DNA from: Ectobacillus funiculus
Lineage (GTDB): Bacteria > Bacillota > Bacilli > Bacillales > Bacillaceae_G
Assembly (NCBI RefSeq): GCF_042429435.1
Contig: NZ_JBHMAF010000188.1
DNA: 64,000 nt
Direction: 5' to 3' (one strand)
Of this stretch, positions 43,113 to 51,937 are shown piece after piece. Both the position numbers and the translations under genes were made by a program. The notes beneath the pieces were generated by a model. It was not told the origin of the DNA. It ran no database searches and was given only the letters and a program-made list of their open reading frames with translations. Within the stretch, counting starts at the first letter, position 1; every line of letters begins with the position of its first letter.

Positions 43113-43307
43113 ATGCGACGACTTAAACGTACTTATAATTTCGCAACACCCGGCTGGATGCGGAATATTCAAACACTGCTATATGATTTCATCATTCCGC
43201 TCACAGTCTTTCAAGGTATTCGAACATTGCTGTTCCCTACGTTTTTGGATTTTATCTTATTGATTGTTTTTATTGGCTTGACGATTAAAATGCATTTCCA
43301 AGCATAA
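43113..43307 (+). CDS. Small membrane protein of unknown function
   Basis: 64 residues: a basic N-terminus MRRLKRTYNFATPGWMR, then two hydrophobic stretches (about 23-42 and 44-60), ending KMHFQA. GGAGG is 8 nt before the ATG, so it is most likely expressed. I do not recognise a family. It stands alone on the plus strand between the divergent valS leader and the convergent ysxE. The SigK-like promoter suggests late mother-cell expression, which would fit the neighbouring spore-coat genes ysxE and spoVID. Confidence 0.65.
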   Translation: MRRLKRTYNFATPGWMRNIQTLLYDFIIPLTVFQGIRTLLFPTFLDFILLIVFIGLTIKMHFQA

Positions 43308-43346
43308 GCACGGCAGCATAGATTCCTGAATCTGTACTTAGCAAAC

Positions 43347-43483
43347 ATACAGAAAGCTCGCCGACTGGCGAGCCCTGCTCCCGGGCAAAGACAGAGGCGT
43401 AGTTGTACTTCTACTTTATTCCTAAAATTTCTCGCTACGTCGAATTGTCTTCCTGTTAGAAATTTATACTTTTTAAAGTGTAA
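43347..43483 (+). repeat. Dispersed hairpin repeat, one unit
   Basis: Module A CTCGCC-GACT-GGCGAG with CTCCCGGGCAAAGACAGAGG; module B core CTCGCTACGTCGAATTG. It lies between the small membrane-protein gene and the ysxE terminator. Confidence 0.92.
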
Positions 43484-43507
43484 AACCTCTCCGGCTGGAG
43501 AGGTTTT
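43482..43507. terminator. Terminator overlapping the ysxE stop
   Basis: Perfect 11-bp stem AAAACCTCTCC / GGAGAGGTTTT with loop GGCT; the stop TAA of ysxE overlaps its right edge. Confidence 0.88.
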
Positions 43508-44549
43508 ATGTTTGCTGCTGACTTTGCTCAGCTTGATGCTCTGCTGCTTGAATTTGGGATACAAAGTATTCAGTATTACTTACAAGCCAATGGGTTTGCT
43601 GAAGATTCTTCACAAATTGCAATTCATTTCGTTTATCCCGCTGTTCCCCGTTTTTCACATAGCGGGCAATTTGCCTGATAAAGTTTTGTGGATACGCCAG
43701 ATAAGCAAGCATCAGCTTTTTTTCTTCTTTTGTATAGGGAAAGTGCTTCTGATACATTTGATACCATTCATAGCGGTCATTTCTTGCAATGGGGTATGTG
43801 TTAAACGAACGCTGGTAAAACTGTACAAGATCCTGTACCGGTGTGGAAAACTGTGAATTTTCCAAGCTAATAAAATAACCGTTTCGCTCATGATCAAACA
43901 AAAAATGATTTTGAGACACGTTTCCATGAATTAAAGAGATTCGTGTCGTTTCCTTTTCCTTCATGAGCTCTTGCCATTCCTCCAGCTGCTTTGCAGCAAA
44001 CTCATGTGCACGTAAAACATGGTGATAATACGTACAATATTGCAGCTCTAACGGAGACATATACCACTTCGCTTCAGATTGCGTCAGAAACGTATCAAGC
44101 ATATCCCGGTCCTGCTCCCAACGTCCTGACAGCGCGTTATAATGACTGTCAATAGTTTCCTCTGTAATACTTTCTTCCTTCACTGTCTTTTGATGCATAG
44201 CAGCAAGGGTTTGAAACATCTGATGGTAATGGTCGTTCTCCTCACCCTTTTGTTCTGCGCTGTCAAGCCAAGGCATTAAATAGTACTGATGTTGTCCGTC
44301 CGATAAGAAATACTCTCCGTCGCTTGCATGATATACAGGCGCGTAATTTGTAAATCCCTTCTCAGAAAGAAAGCGAAGATGGTGCACAAAATTGCTCCGT
44401 TCAAGTCGGCTCGGACTCAGCCTCTTTAACGCATAAGGACCCTGGTTTGTATAAACCTTTAACACACTTCCATGCTCTTCTAAATGTTCCGGATTCAAAC
44501 GATACATTTGTAAAAGAGGTTCATATTGCTCTCTCACTGCTGTTTCCAT
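43506..44549 (-). CDS. ysxE: Spore coat-associated protein YsxE (CotS family)
   Basis: 347 residues of the APH/CotS kinase fold, encoded next to spoVID as in B. subtilis, where YsxE is a coat protein required for later coat encasement. The nucleotide-binding part starts around VLKVYTNQGPYALKR. The catalytic loop reads ISLIHGNVSQNHF, with Asn where the catalytic Asp of HGD normally stands, and the metal-binding DFD segment is replaced by ISLENSQF. This suggests a structural pseudokinase. Start ATG at 44549 with GAAGGGG upstream. Confidence 0.87.
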   Translation of the reverse strand: METAVREQYEPLLQMYRLNPEHLEEHGSVLKVYTNQGPYALKRLSPSRLERSNFVHHLRFLSEKGFTNYAPVYHASDGEYFLSDGQHQYYLMPWLDSAEQKGEENDHYHQMFQTLAAMHQKTVKEESITEETIDSHYNALSGRWEQDRDMLDTFLTQSEAKWYMSPLELQYCTYYHHVLRAHEFAAKQLEEWQELMKEKETTRISLIHGNVSQNHFLFDHERNGYFISLENSQFSTPVQDLVQFYQRSFNTYPIARNDRYEWYQMYQKHFPYTKEEKKLMLAYLAYPQNFIRQIARYVKNGEQRDKRNELQFVKNLQQTHWLVSNTEYFVSQIQAAEHQAEQSQQQT

Positions 44550-44622
44550 AAATGATGACCCCTTCTAACAGGATGGGCGTAAAGAAAAACTGGGGCGCCT
44601 TAATTAGCTCCCAACATAAGCA

Positions 44623-45558
44623 TCATGATGATTTAGACTTTGTTTTTGATACTGGAACATATAAGACCTGACCTTGCGAAACATATAGGTCATCTAACTG
44701 ATTGATACGCGCCAGATGCTGGAGATTTGTATCATACCGCTCTGCAATCGATTCGACTGTATCGCCCGTTTGCACAAAATACATGCGCAGCGTCGTAAAT
44801 TGCTCTTCCTGATTCCTTCCGAATAATCTTGTTAGATATAGTGCATTTTCATCACGGCTGGAATACGCAAACTCCTCCCCCTTACCCTCTTTAGAAGCAG
44901 GCGGCTGCTTTGTCTCCTCAGCACGACCAAACAACTCAACCTGCATGACAGGTTCTTCCCTTTCTACTTCTTCTAGCACAGGCTCTTTACGCACTTCAAA
45001 TTCAAAAGGCTCAAAAACATCCTCTTCCTCCTGTACAACGGCAGGAGCGGCATACTGATCTTCCAATTCCTCCAATAATTCTTCCTGTTCTTCTACTCGT
45101 CCCTCGATTTGCTCCTCCGCAGTTGCTTGGTCGGTTAGCCCATAGATTGCAATATCAGCAAGAAGCTGTAAACAGCCCTGTTCTGGAAGTTCATAATCAA
45201 ACATTTCAATCTCTACATATAAATCATCCGCCTGCTTCACACGAGAGCGCGGAATCGAAATTTCTAAAGGAAACGAGTGCGATAATTCATTTACTCCATC
45301 CTCTCGTACATGTACATAATCGACCGTACGTACAGGAGATAGTTCACGCAATGAGAAGGATGCTTCCTCACTGTCCTGCGGAATATATTCTCCAGTTAGC
45401 TGTAATTGCCCCTTTACAACAATTTCATAATCTCTATCCTGTACCACAATGTCTGGATCAAGCGCGATGGAAAGCAATTGCTCAACTTCCTGTCCCTTTT
45501 GGAACCATACCGATTCTTTTAAGGAAAAGCTAAGTGATGTTTGATGATCTGCTGCCAT
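44623..45558 (-). CDS. spoVID: Stage VI sporulation protein D
   Basis: Guides coat encasement around the forespore; binds SafA and lipid-linked peptidoglycan. 311 residues: a conserved N-terminal domain (1-135, LSFSLKESVWFQKGQEVEQLL), an acidic linker (about 140-240, Glu-rich), and a C-terminal LysM domain (YFVQTGDTVESIAERYDT to VLYVPVSK). Shorter than the roughly 575-residue B. subtilis SpoVID, mainly in the linker. AGAGGGGG precedes the ATG. Its partner safA is in this window. Confidence 0.9.
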   Translation of the reverse strand: MAADHQTSLSFSLKESVWFQKGQEVEQLLSIALDPDIVVQDRDYEIVVKGQLQLTGEYIPQDSEEASFSLRELSPVRTVDYVHVREDGVNELSHSFPLEISIPRSRVKQADDLYVEIEMFDYELPEQGCLQLLADIAIYGLTDQATAEEQIEGRVEEQEELLEELEDQYAAPAVVQEEEDVFEPFEFEVRKEPVLEEVEREEPVMQVELFGRAEETKQPPASKEGKGEEFAYSSRDENALYLTRLFGRNQEEQFTTLRMYFVQTGDTVESIAERYDTNLQHLARINQLDDLYVSQGQVLYVPVSKTKSKSS

Positions 45559-45660
45559 TTTGAGTTCCCCCTCTCAAACGTATATGACATTACAGGTTTA
45601 TGTGCAAAATGGAGGTTTTATGATAAAGAAAATCAACAATGTTCCTTAACAGAGACTCAT

Positions 45661-45719
45661 AAAAAAAGAGCTAACCTAATCCGTCTTCCTCAGACGATTA
45701 TTAGATTAGCTCTTTTTAT
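45661..45719. terminator. Terminator of the hem operon
   Basis: Long stem AAAAAGAGCTAA..TAATC..CGTC / GACG..GATTA..TTAGCTCTTTTT with small internal loops, immediately after the hemL stop. Confidence 0.88.
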
Positions 45720-47008
45720 CAACCCTTCAGCTTAGAAAAGGCAATTTCTGCTGCCTGAATTGTTTGTTCAATATCCCCATCACTGTGTGCAGTCGATAAG
45801 AATAACCCTTCAAACTGGGACGGAGGAAGGAATACACCTTGCTCAATCATTTCACGGTAATACGCTGAGAAATACTCCAGATTCGATGTTTTGGCTGTTT
45901 CGTAATCAACAACTTTTTCATTTGTAAAGAAGAAGCCAACCATTGAACCTACTCGGTTTATGCAATACGGGATATCATATGTTGCTGCCGCTGCTTGCAA
46001 ACCGCGCTCGAGCAATTCCGCTTTTCGTTCAAACTCTCGGTAACAGTCTGGCGTTAACTGGATCAACGTTTCGTAGCCTGCTGTCATTGCAAGCGGGTTC
46101 CCTGATAAGGTTCCTGCCTGATAAATCGGACCGCTTGGCGCAATGCGCTCCATAATGTCCGCTCTGCCTCCGTATGCTCCGACCGGCAGACCACCCCCAA
46201 TTACCTTTCCAAGACATGTAAGATCTGGCGTTACACCGAAATAGCCCTGACCGCAATGATAGCCAACGCGGAAGCCCGTCATGACCTCATCAAATATCAG
46301 CAACGCTCCATGATCCTTTGTGATACTGCGTAGTCCCTCTAAAAAGCCAGGAAGCGGCGGAACAACCCCCATGTTTCCTGCTACAGGCTCGACAATCACA
46401 GCTGCAATATCATCGCCATATTGCTTAAATGCCACGCGCAAGCTCTCCAAATCATTATATGGGACTGTAATTGTATTGCTAGCCACTCCCTCTGGTACAC
46501 CAGGGCTGTCTGGCAACCCGAGCGTAGCTACACCAGATCCGGCTTTAATCAATAAGGAATCTCCATGACCATGATAGCAGCCTTCAAATTTTACGATTTT
46601 ATTTCTGCCTGTATAGCCGCGCGCAAGACGCAACGCACTCATGGTCGCCTCTGTTCCGGAGTTTACCATCCTCACAATTTCCACAGAGGGAACACGCTCG
46701 ATAACAAGTTTTGCAAGTTCATTTTCAATGGCAGTCGGCGCTCCAAAGCTTGTACCCTTTTCAGCAACGCACTTTAGCGCTTCTACCACTCTATCGTTTG
46801 CATGTCCATGAATAAGAGGTCCCCATGATAGCACGTAGTCAATATACTCATTTCCATCAAGATCATAGACCCTCGATCCTTTGCCGCTCTCCATAAAAAT
46901 CGGATTCATACCGACCGATTTAAAGGCGCGCACCGGGCTGTTTACACCTCCGGGCATCAGACGTTTTGCCTCTTGAAAGGCTGCAATTGACTTATCAAAA
47001 CTTCTCAT
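45719..47008 (-). CDS. hemL: Glutamate-1-semialdehyde 2,1-aminomutase HemL
   Basis: PLP enzyme making 5-aminolevulinate. 429 residues with the PLP lysine in LGKVIGGGLPVGAYGG (about 265), SGTEATMSALRLARG, and FEGCYHGHGDSLL. Overlaps the hemB stop by 4 nt (ATGA). Last gene of hemA-hemX-hemC-hemD-hemB-hemL. Confidence 0.96.
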   Translation of the reverse strand: MRSFDKSIAAFQEAKRLMPGGVNSPVRAFKSVGMNPIFMESGKGSRVYDLDGNEYIDYVLSWGPLIHGHANDRVVEALKCVAEKGTSFGAPTAIENELAKLVIERVPSVEIVRMVNSGTEATMSALRLARGYTGRNKIVKFEGCYHGHGDSLLIKAGSGVATLGLPDSPGVPEGVASNTITVPYNDLESLRVAFKQYGDDIAAVIVEPVAGNMGVVPPLPGFLEGLRSITKDHGALLIFDEVMTGFRVGYHCGQGYFGVTPDLTCLGKVIGGGLPVGAYGGRADIMERIAPSGPIYQAGTLSGNPLAMTAGYETLIQLTPDCYREFERKAELLERGLQAAAATYDIPYCINRVGSMVGFFFTNEKVVDYETAKTSNLEYFSAYYREMIEQGVFLPPSQFEGLFLSTAHSDGDIEQTIQAAEIAFSKLKG

Positions 47009-47997
47009 TTGCTAACGTCTCCTTCCTTCAACCATTTTGCTGCATCCTTTGCAAAATATGTAAGAATTAAATCAGCTCCTGCACGCTTCATGCTAACAAG
47101 CTGCTCAAGTACAATTTCACGTTCATTAATCCACCCGTTTTGTGCAGCCGCTTTGACCATTGAATACTCACCGCTTACATTGTAAGCAACTATTGGCAAA
47201 TTAAAGTTATTTTTCACATCGCGAATAATATCCAAATAAGAAAGGGCGGGCTTCACCATCAGAAAGTCTGCTCCCTCTAGCACATCTGATTCCGCCTCAC
47301 GCAATGCTTCTAAACGGTTAGCCGGATCCATTTGGTACGCCTTTCGATCCCCGAACTTCGGTGAGCTATGAGCTGCATCGCGGAACGGACCGTAGTGAGC
47401 GGAAGAAAACTTTACAGCATAAGACATAATCGGCACATGTGAAAATCCATTTTCATCAAGAGCATGGCGAATCGCCGCGACAAATCCATCCATCATATTG
47501 GATGGTGCGATAATATCAGCCCCTGCTTTCGCTTGGCTAACTGCTGTTTTAGCTAGCAGCTCTAATGATTCGTCATTTACGATTACACCATTCTCAATGA
47601 CGCCGCAATGACCATGGCTTGTAAATTGACATAGGCACGTATCCGCAATGACAACAAGCTCTGGAAATTGCTCCTTCACCTGGGCAATTGCCTTTTGTAC
47701 GATGCCATGGTCACAGTATGCAGAAGAACCCACCTCGTCCTTTTCATGTGGAATACCAAACACGATAATAGACTTGATGCCTAAATCTACAGCTTCCTGG
47801 ATTTCCGCATTCAGAAGGTCTAACGACACCTGCTCCACACCTGGCATAGAAGCAACTGGATTACGCTTGTTTTCCCCTTCCACAACAAAAATCGGATAAA
47901 TAAAATCTTCTGTATGCAAGTGCGTTTCTCTAACAAGCGCACGCATATTTGCTGTTTGCCGCAGGCGGCGGTGACGCTGAAATTGCAAATGCTTCAT
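47005..47997 (-). CDS. hemB: Porphobilinogen synthase HemB
   Basis: Condenses two 5-aminolevulinates. About 330 residues. Zinc cysteines in ADTCLCQFTSHGHCG, Schiff-base lysines in YAVKFSSAHYGPFRDA and DFLMVKPALSYLD. The ATG at 47997 (MKHLQFQRHRRLRQ) has GGGAGATGG upstream; the 7-codon extension to 48018 does not look conserved. Confidence 0.95.
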   Translation of the reverse strand: MKHLQFQRHRRLRQTANMRALVRETHLHTEDFIYPIFVVEGENKRNPVASMPGVEQVSLDLLNAEIQEAVDLGIKSIIVFGIPHEKDEVGSSAYCDHGIVQKAIAQVKEQFPELVVIADTCLCQFTSHGHCGVIENGVIVNDESLELLAKTAVSQAKAGADIIAPSNMMDGFVAAIRHALDENGFSHVPIMSYAVKFSSAHYGPFRDAAHSSPKFGDRKAYQMDPANRLEALREAESDVLEGADFLMVKPALSYLDIIRDVKNNFNLPIVAYNVSGEYSMVKAAAQNGWINEREIVLEQLVSMKRAGADLILTYFAKDAAKWLKEGDVSK

Positions 47998-48033
47998 CGT
48001 TTTCCATCTCCCATTCATTTTCAGTTTCTCTTC

Positions 48034-48798
48034 CTATTGTATCCCGTTTGCAAAATGTTTCTCTAATCTTCGGAGTAAACCGTCAATCGTATATGTATCT
48101 GGGACGAGAACAGAAGGAAAATACGCTAGAGCCTCTCTCTCCGTAACTGGCCCTATACAAGCAATTGTACAACGTTTCGTCCATTCTCTCCAATTTGTTT
48201 CCTCAAGCAAAGCGGCAAAGTGGACAACAGTGGAGGGACTCGTGAAAGTCAAAACATCTGCTTGTTCAGAACGAAGCACCTCCATCAACAGCTCTTTAGC
48301 TGCTTCATTCCGTCTCGTTTCGTATACTACAATCTCATCAAGAAGAATGTGATTTGCCCGAAGTTCATTCGGAAGGATATCTCGCGCTAGATTCCCTTTT
48401 GGAAATAAAACACGCGCTCCCGGCTGAACAAATGAGAGAAACTCTCTTGCAAACACCTCAGCGACGTATTTCTCTGGCATAAAGTGGACCTGAAAACCAT
48501 ACGCTTCAAGCTCCTGTTTGGTTTTCTCTCCGACAGCCGCAAGCTTGACAGCAGACGGAATGTTGCCCATTCCGATTCCTTCCAGAAAAAAACGAACACC
48601 GTTTGTGCTTGTAAATATAATCCAATCGTATTCTTGCAAAGGTCTTGCCAGCTGCATGGCAGAAGGCTCAATCTGCAGCAGCGGTATTTCAATTGGAATG
48701 CCGCCGCGGCTGCGCACAGCCGCGGCCATTTCTTTCGCCTGTGTCTCCGCCCTCATAATTAGAACGGAGATATGGGAAAGAGGAGCAAGATGATTCAT
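48034..48798 (-). CDS. hemD: Uroporphyrinogen-III synthase HemD
   Basis: Cyclises hydroxymethylbilane with D-ring inversion. 254 residues in two lobes; recognisable segments are DWIIFTSTNGVRFFLE, AAVGEKTKQELEAYG and LTFTSPSTVVHFAALL. The sequence is poorly conserved, but operon position leaves little doubt. It starts 1 nt after the hemC stop. Confidence 0.93.
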   Translation of the reverse strand: MNHLAPLSHISVLIMRAETQAKEMAAAVRSRGGIPIEIPLLQIEPSAMQLARPLQEYDWIIFTSTNGVRFFLEGIGMGNIPSAVKLAAVGEKTKQELEAYGFQVHFMPEKYVAEVFAREFLSFVQPGARVLFPKGNLARDILPNELRANHILLDEIVVYETRRNEAAKELLMEVLRSEQADVLTFTSPSTVVHFAALLEETNWREWTKRCTIACIGPVTEREALAYFPSVLVPDTYTIDGLLRRLEKHFANGIQ

Positions 48799-48799
48799 C

Positions 48800-49726
48800 C
48801 TACTCCTGCTCCTTTGATTGCTGCACTAACTTATCCGCGCCGCGGGCAATTAACAATCGAGCCACTTCTTCTCCTGCCTGCTGCGGATTTTGATTTGTTA
48901 CTGTCTCTTTTAAAAGGACGGATCCATCCTTTGCACCAACAAGGGCTGTAAGCGTAAGCTCACTCTGTTCATTTATCGTCGCATATCCGCCAATCGGAAC
49001 TTGGCAGCCTCCCTCAAGCTTATGAAGAAACACCCGTTCCGCTGCTACTGTACGTTCCGTTTCCTCATCGTTAAAAAGCTGCAATGCCTCCAATAATTCC
49101 TTGTCATCCGAGCGACATTCAATCGCAAGTGCCCCCTGCCCGACTGCCGGGATGCATGTAACGGGTTCCAGGTACTCAGTAATTACATCTTCAGCCCAGC
49201 CCATTCGCTTCAATCCTGCAGCAGCAAGCACGATTGCATCGTATTCTTCCTCCTGCAGCTTTTTAAGACGTGTATCGATATTACCGCGAATCCACTTTAC
49301 CTGTAAGTCAGGGCGGACAGCCAATAGCTGCGAGCTGCGTCGCAAGCTGCTTGTACCAACAACTGACCCAGCCGGCAGATTTGCAAATGAAACATGTTGT
49401 TTGGAAATGATAACATCACGAGGATCCTCTCTCTTTGGTACACAACCAATAGTTAATCCCTCTGGCAGCACAGCCGGCATATCCTTCATACTATGTACCG
49501 CCATGTCAATTTCCTGATCAAGCATCGCCTGCTCAATTTCCTTCACAAATAAGCCTTTGCCGCCTACCTTTGAGAGGGTAACATCTACAATAACGTCTCC
49601 CTTTGTAACAAATTCCTTTACCTCAAACTCAAATGGCAGACCGAGCTGCTTTAATTGTTCAATAACCCAATTTGTTTGTGTTAATGCAAGCTTGCTTCTT
49701 CTAGAACCTACAATAATTTTGCGCAT
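48800..49726 (-). CDS. hemC: Hydroxymethylbilane synthase HemC
   Basis: Polymerises four porphobilinogens. 308 residues; cofactor Cys in LEGGCQVPIGGYA (about 240), and SRRSKLALTQTNWV, VGTSSLRRSSQLL and GNIDTRLKKL in the substrate-binding lobes. Start ATG at 49726 with AGGAGAG upstream. Confidence 0.96.
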   Translation of the reverse strand: MRKIIVGSRRSKLALTQTNWVIEQLKQLGLPFEFEVKEFVTKGDVIVDVTLSKVGGKGLFVKEIEQAMLDQEIDMAVHSMKDMPAVLPEGLTIGCVPKREDPRDVIISKQHVSFANLPAGSVVGTSSLRRSSQLLAVRPDLQVKWIRGNIDTRLKKLQEEEYDAIVLAAAGLKRMGWAEDVITEYLEPVTCIPAVGQGALAIECRSDDKELLEALQLFNDEETERTVAAERVFLHKLEGGCQVPIGGYATINEQSELTLTALVGAKDGSVLLKETVTNQNPQQAGEEVARLLIARGADKLVQQSKEQE

Positions 49727-49744
49727 ACACTTTCTCTCCTACCG

Positions 49745-50578
49745 TTATGAGTACCAAAAATGAAATGATGACAAGCTGCTAAACAGAAAGATATTAATTA
49801 ACATAATCAGAAAGGCACCAACATTCCAGTGCGCTACACTTCTTCCTTGCAGTTTATCAGATACCCTCAAATAAATGCCAATACAATATACGAACAATAC
49901 GATAAATGACCCAATTACCTTCGGGTCATACCAATGGAAATGATCAAGTTTTGCGTACGCCCAAATACATCCTAACAAAAGGGCGAGAAAGAAAAATGGA
50001 ATAGAAAATAGGTTTAATATGTACGATAACGAGTCAAGCTTCGTTAAATTGCCAAGTCTCCGCAAACGAGCATTCCATTTTTTCTGCTTTAACAGCCGAT
50101 ATTGCAGTAAATACATCACCGAAAAAATAAAAGATACTGTAAATGTCGCATATGAAACGACAGCCATGCCGACATGAACATACAGCAGTTCTGAAACTAA
50201 TTGATTTGCTAACACGGGCGGTGTTCTTCCCATCGGTGTAAAGATGGAGAATGCGCTCACACCAGCAGCGATAACATTTGTAAAAAATACGAGAAAATCA
50301 ATACGCAATAGGCGATTTATCATCAAAGATAAAGAAATTAAAAGCCAAACGTAAAAATAAATACCTGAAAACAATGTAAGCATCGGGTTTGCATTCGTTT
50401 CTATCGTCCGCATCACCATAAATACTGTATGCAACACCCAAACAATGGAAAGTAACCAAAAGGCGGTCCGATTTGCCTTTTGGTTACTTTGCAAATAATC
50501 TATGAAATACAAGCTCACGCTGCAAGCATACAAGATAATAGCAACGTGATAAATCATGCTCCCGCCGAGAATACTCAT
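49745..50578 (-). CDS. hemX: HemX membrane protein (cytochrome-assembly CcsA-like)
   Basis: 277 residues with about eight membrane helices and the HVGMAVVSYATFTVSFIFSVMY segment typical of the HemX/CcsA family. In B. subtilis HemX lowers the amount of HemA. ATG at 50578 follows GAGAGG by 8 nt; a second ATG at residue 8 is less likely. Between hemA and hemC. Confidence 0.9.
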   Translation of the reverse strand: MSILGGSMIYHVAIILYACSVSLYFIDYLQSNQKANRTAFWLLSIVWVLHTVFMVMRTIETNANPMLTLFSGIYFYVWLLISLSLMINRLLRIDFLVFFTNVIAAGVSAFSIFTPMGRTPPVLANQLVSELLYVHVGMAVVSYATFTVSFIFSVMYLLQYRLLKQKKWNARLRRLGNLTKLDSLSYILNLFSIPFFFLALLLGCIWAYAKLDHFHWYDPKVIGSFIVLFVYCIGIYLRVSDKLQGRSVAHWNVGAFLIMLINIFLFSSLSSFHFWYS

Positions 50579-50596
50579 TCCTTTATCCTCTCCGGG

Positions 50597-51937
50597 CTAT
50601 ACAAGATGCTGAGCGGACAACGCCCATTTCTGCTCTTGCTTAACCTGCTCTTGTCTGCTTTCCTGCTGCGGAAACGATGCTACATTGAAAATTTTCGCAA
50701 ACAGTTCTAACTTTTCCTCTGCATCATGTTCAGCCGCTAGTTCTTTTGCAACTAGAATCGGATCCTTCAGCATCTGGTTAATAATGCTCTTTGTATGCTT
50801 GTTAATGACCTTGCGCTCTCGCTCTGTCAATGTGGGAATTTTACGCTCGATGCTTTGCATCGTCTCGCTTTGAATCGCGAGCGCTTTTTCACGAAGCGCA
50901 GAAATAAGCGGTACAACACCAAGTGTATTCATCCAAGTTTTGAAAATCACAATTTCCTCTTCAAGCATAAGCTGAATTTTTTCCGCTTCCTTCAGACGCT
51001 CCTCTTTATTTGCCTCTACAACACCCTGCAAGTCATCGATATCATATAAAAATGCGCTCTCCAGCTCGCTAATGGCTGGATCTAAGTCACGTGGAACAGC
51101 AATATCCACCATGAAAATCGGACGGCCACGTCTTGTTTTTTCCACCTTTGCCATCATGTCCTTCGTAACAACATAATGCGCTGCTCCTGTTGAGCTAATT
51201 AAAATATCTGCTTTCTCTAATACACGCTGCAGGTCCGTTAATGGCATTGCCTGTCCCGCGTACTTTCTAGCCATCAATTCTGCCTTCTCAAACGTACGGT
51301 TCATTACTGTTACTCTGCCGACGCCGCTTCCGTACAAGTTTTGCAGAGCAAGCTCTCCCATTTTACCTGCTCCAAGAATCAGAACATGGCACTCTCGTAA
51401 ATCCCCAAAAATTTTCTTTGCGAGCTCTACCGCTGCGTAGCTAACAGAAACAGCATTGCTGCCAATCGTTGTCTCTGAGTGTGCACGCTTGGCAGTAGTA
51501 ACTGCTTGCTTAAACAATTCATTGAAAATTGTACCCGTCGTTTTCATATTCTGCGCCTGTAAAAAACTTGAGCGAACCTGCCCAAGAATTTGTGTTTCTC
51601 CAACTACCATCGAATCCAGTCCACAGGACACGCGGAACAAATGCTCAATTGCACTATCTTCCTCACGAATAAACAAATAAGGAGAAACTTCCTCAAGCGG
51701 AAGACCAAACCAATCAGATAAAAATTTCTTTACATAATAACGCCCTGTGTGAAGTTGATCAACAATTGCATAAATTTCCGTACGATTACAGGTTGATACA
51801 ATCACATTCTCTAGTATACTCTTTTGCTGCTGTAGTTGAGTCATCGCCTTTTCCAGGTCTGAATCTTGAAACGACAGCTTTTCACGAATTTCTACAGGCG
51901 CCGTACGATAATTTACACCAACAGTAAGAACGTGCAT
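50597..51937 (-). CDS. hemA: Glutamyl-tRNA reductase HemA
   Basis: Reduces glutamyl-tRNA to glutamate-1-semialdehyde, the committed heme step. 446 residues with the active Cys in VSTCNRTEIYAIV (about 49), the NADPH fold VLILGAGKMGELAL, and a C-terminal dimerisation helix. ATG at 51937 with AAGGGGGG upstream. First gene of the six-gene operon. Confidence 0.97.
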   Translation of the reverse strand: MHVLTVGVNYRTAPVEIREKLSFQDSDLEKAMTQLQQQKSILENVIVSTCNRTEIYAIVDQLHTGRYYVKKFLSDWFGLPLEEVSPYLFIREEDSAIEHLFRVSCGLDSMVVGETQILGQVRSSFLQAQNMKTTGTIFNELFKQAVTTAKRAHSETTIGSNAVSVSYAAVELAKKIFGDLRECHVLILGAGKMGELALQNLYGSGVGRVTVMNRTFEKAELMARKYAGQAMPLTDLQRVLEKADILISSTGAAHYVVTKDMMAKVEKTRRGRPIFMVDIAVPRDLDPAISELESAFLYDIDDLQGVVEANKEERLKEAEKIQLMLEEEIVIFKTWMNTLGVVPLISALREKALAIQSETMQSIERKIPTLTERERKVINKHTKSIINQMLKDPILVAKELAAEHDAEEKLELFAKIFNVASFPQQESRQEQVKQEQKWALSAQHLV

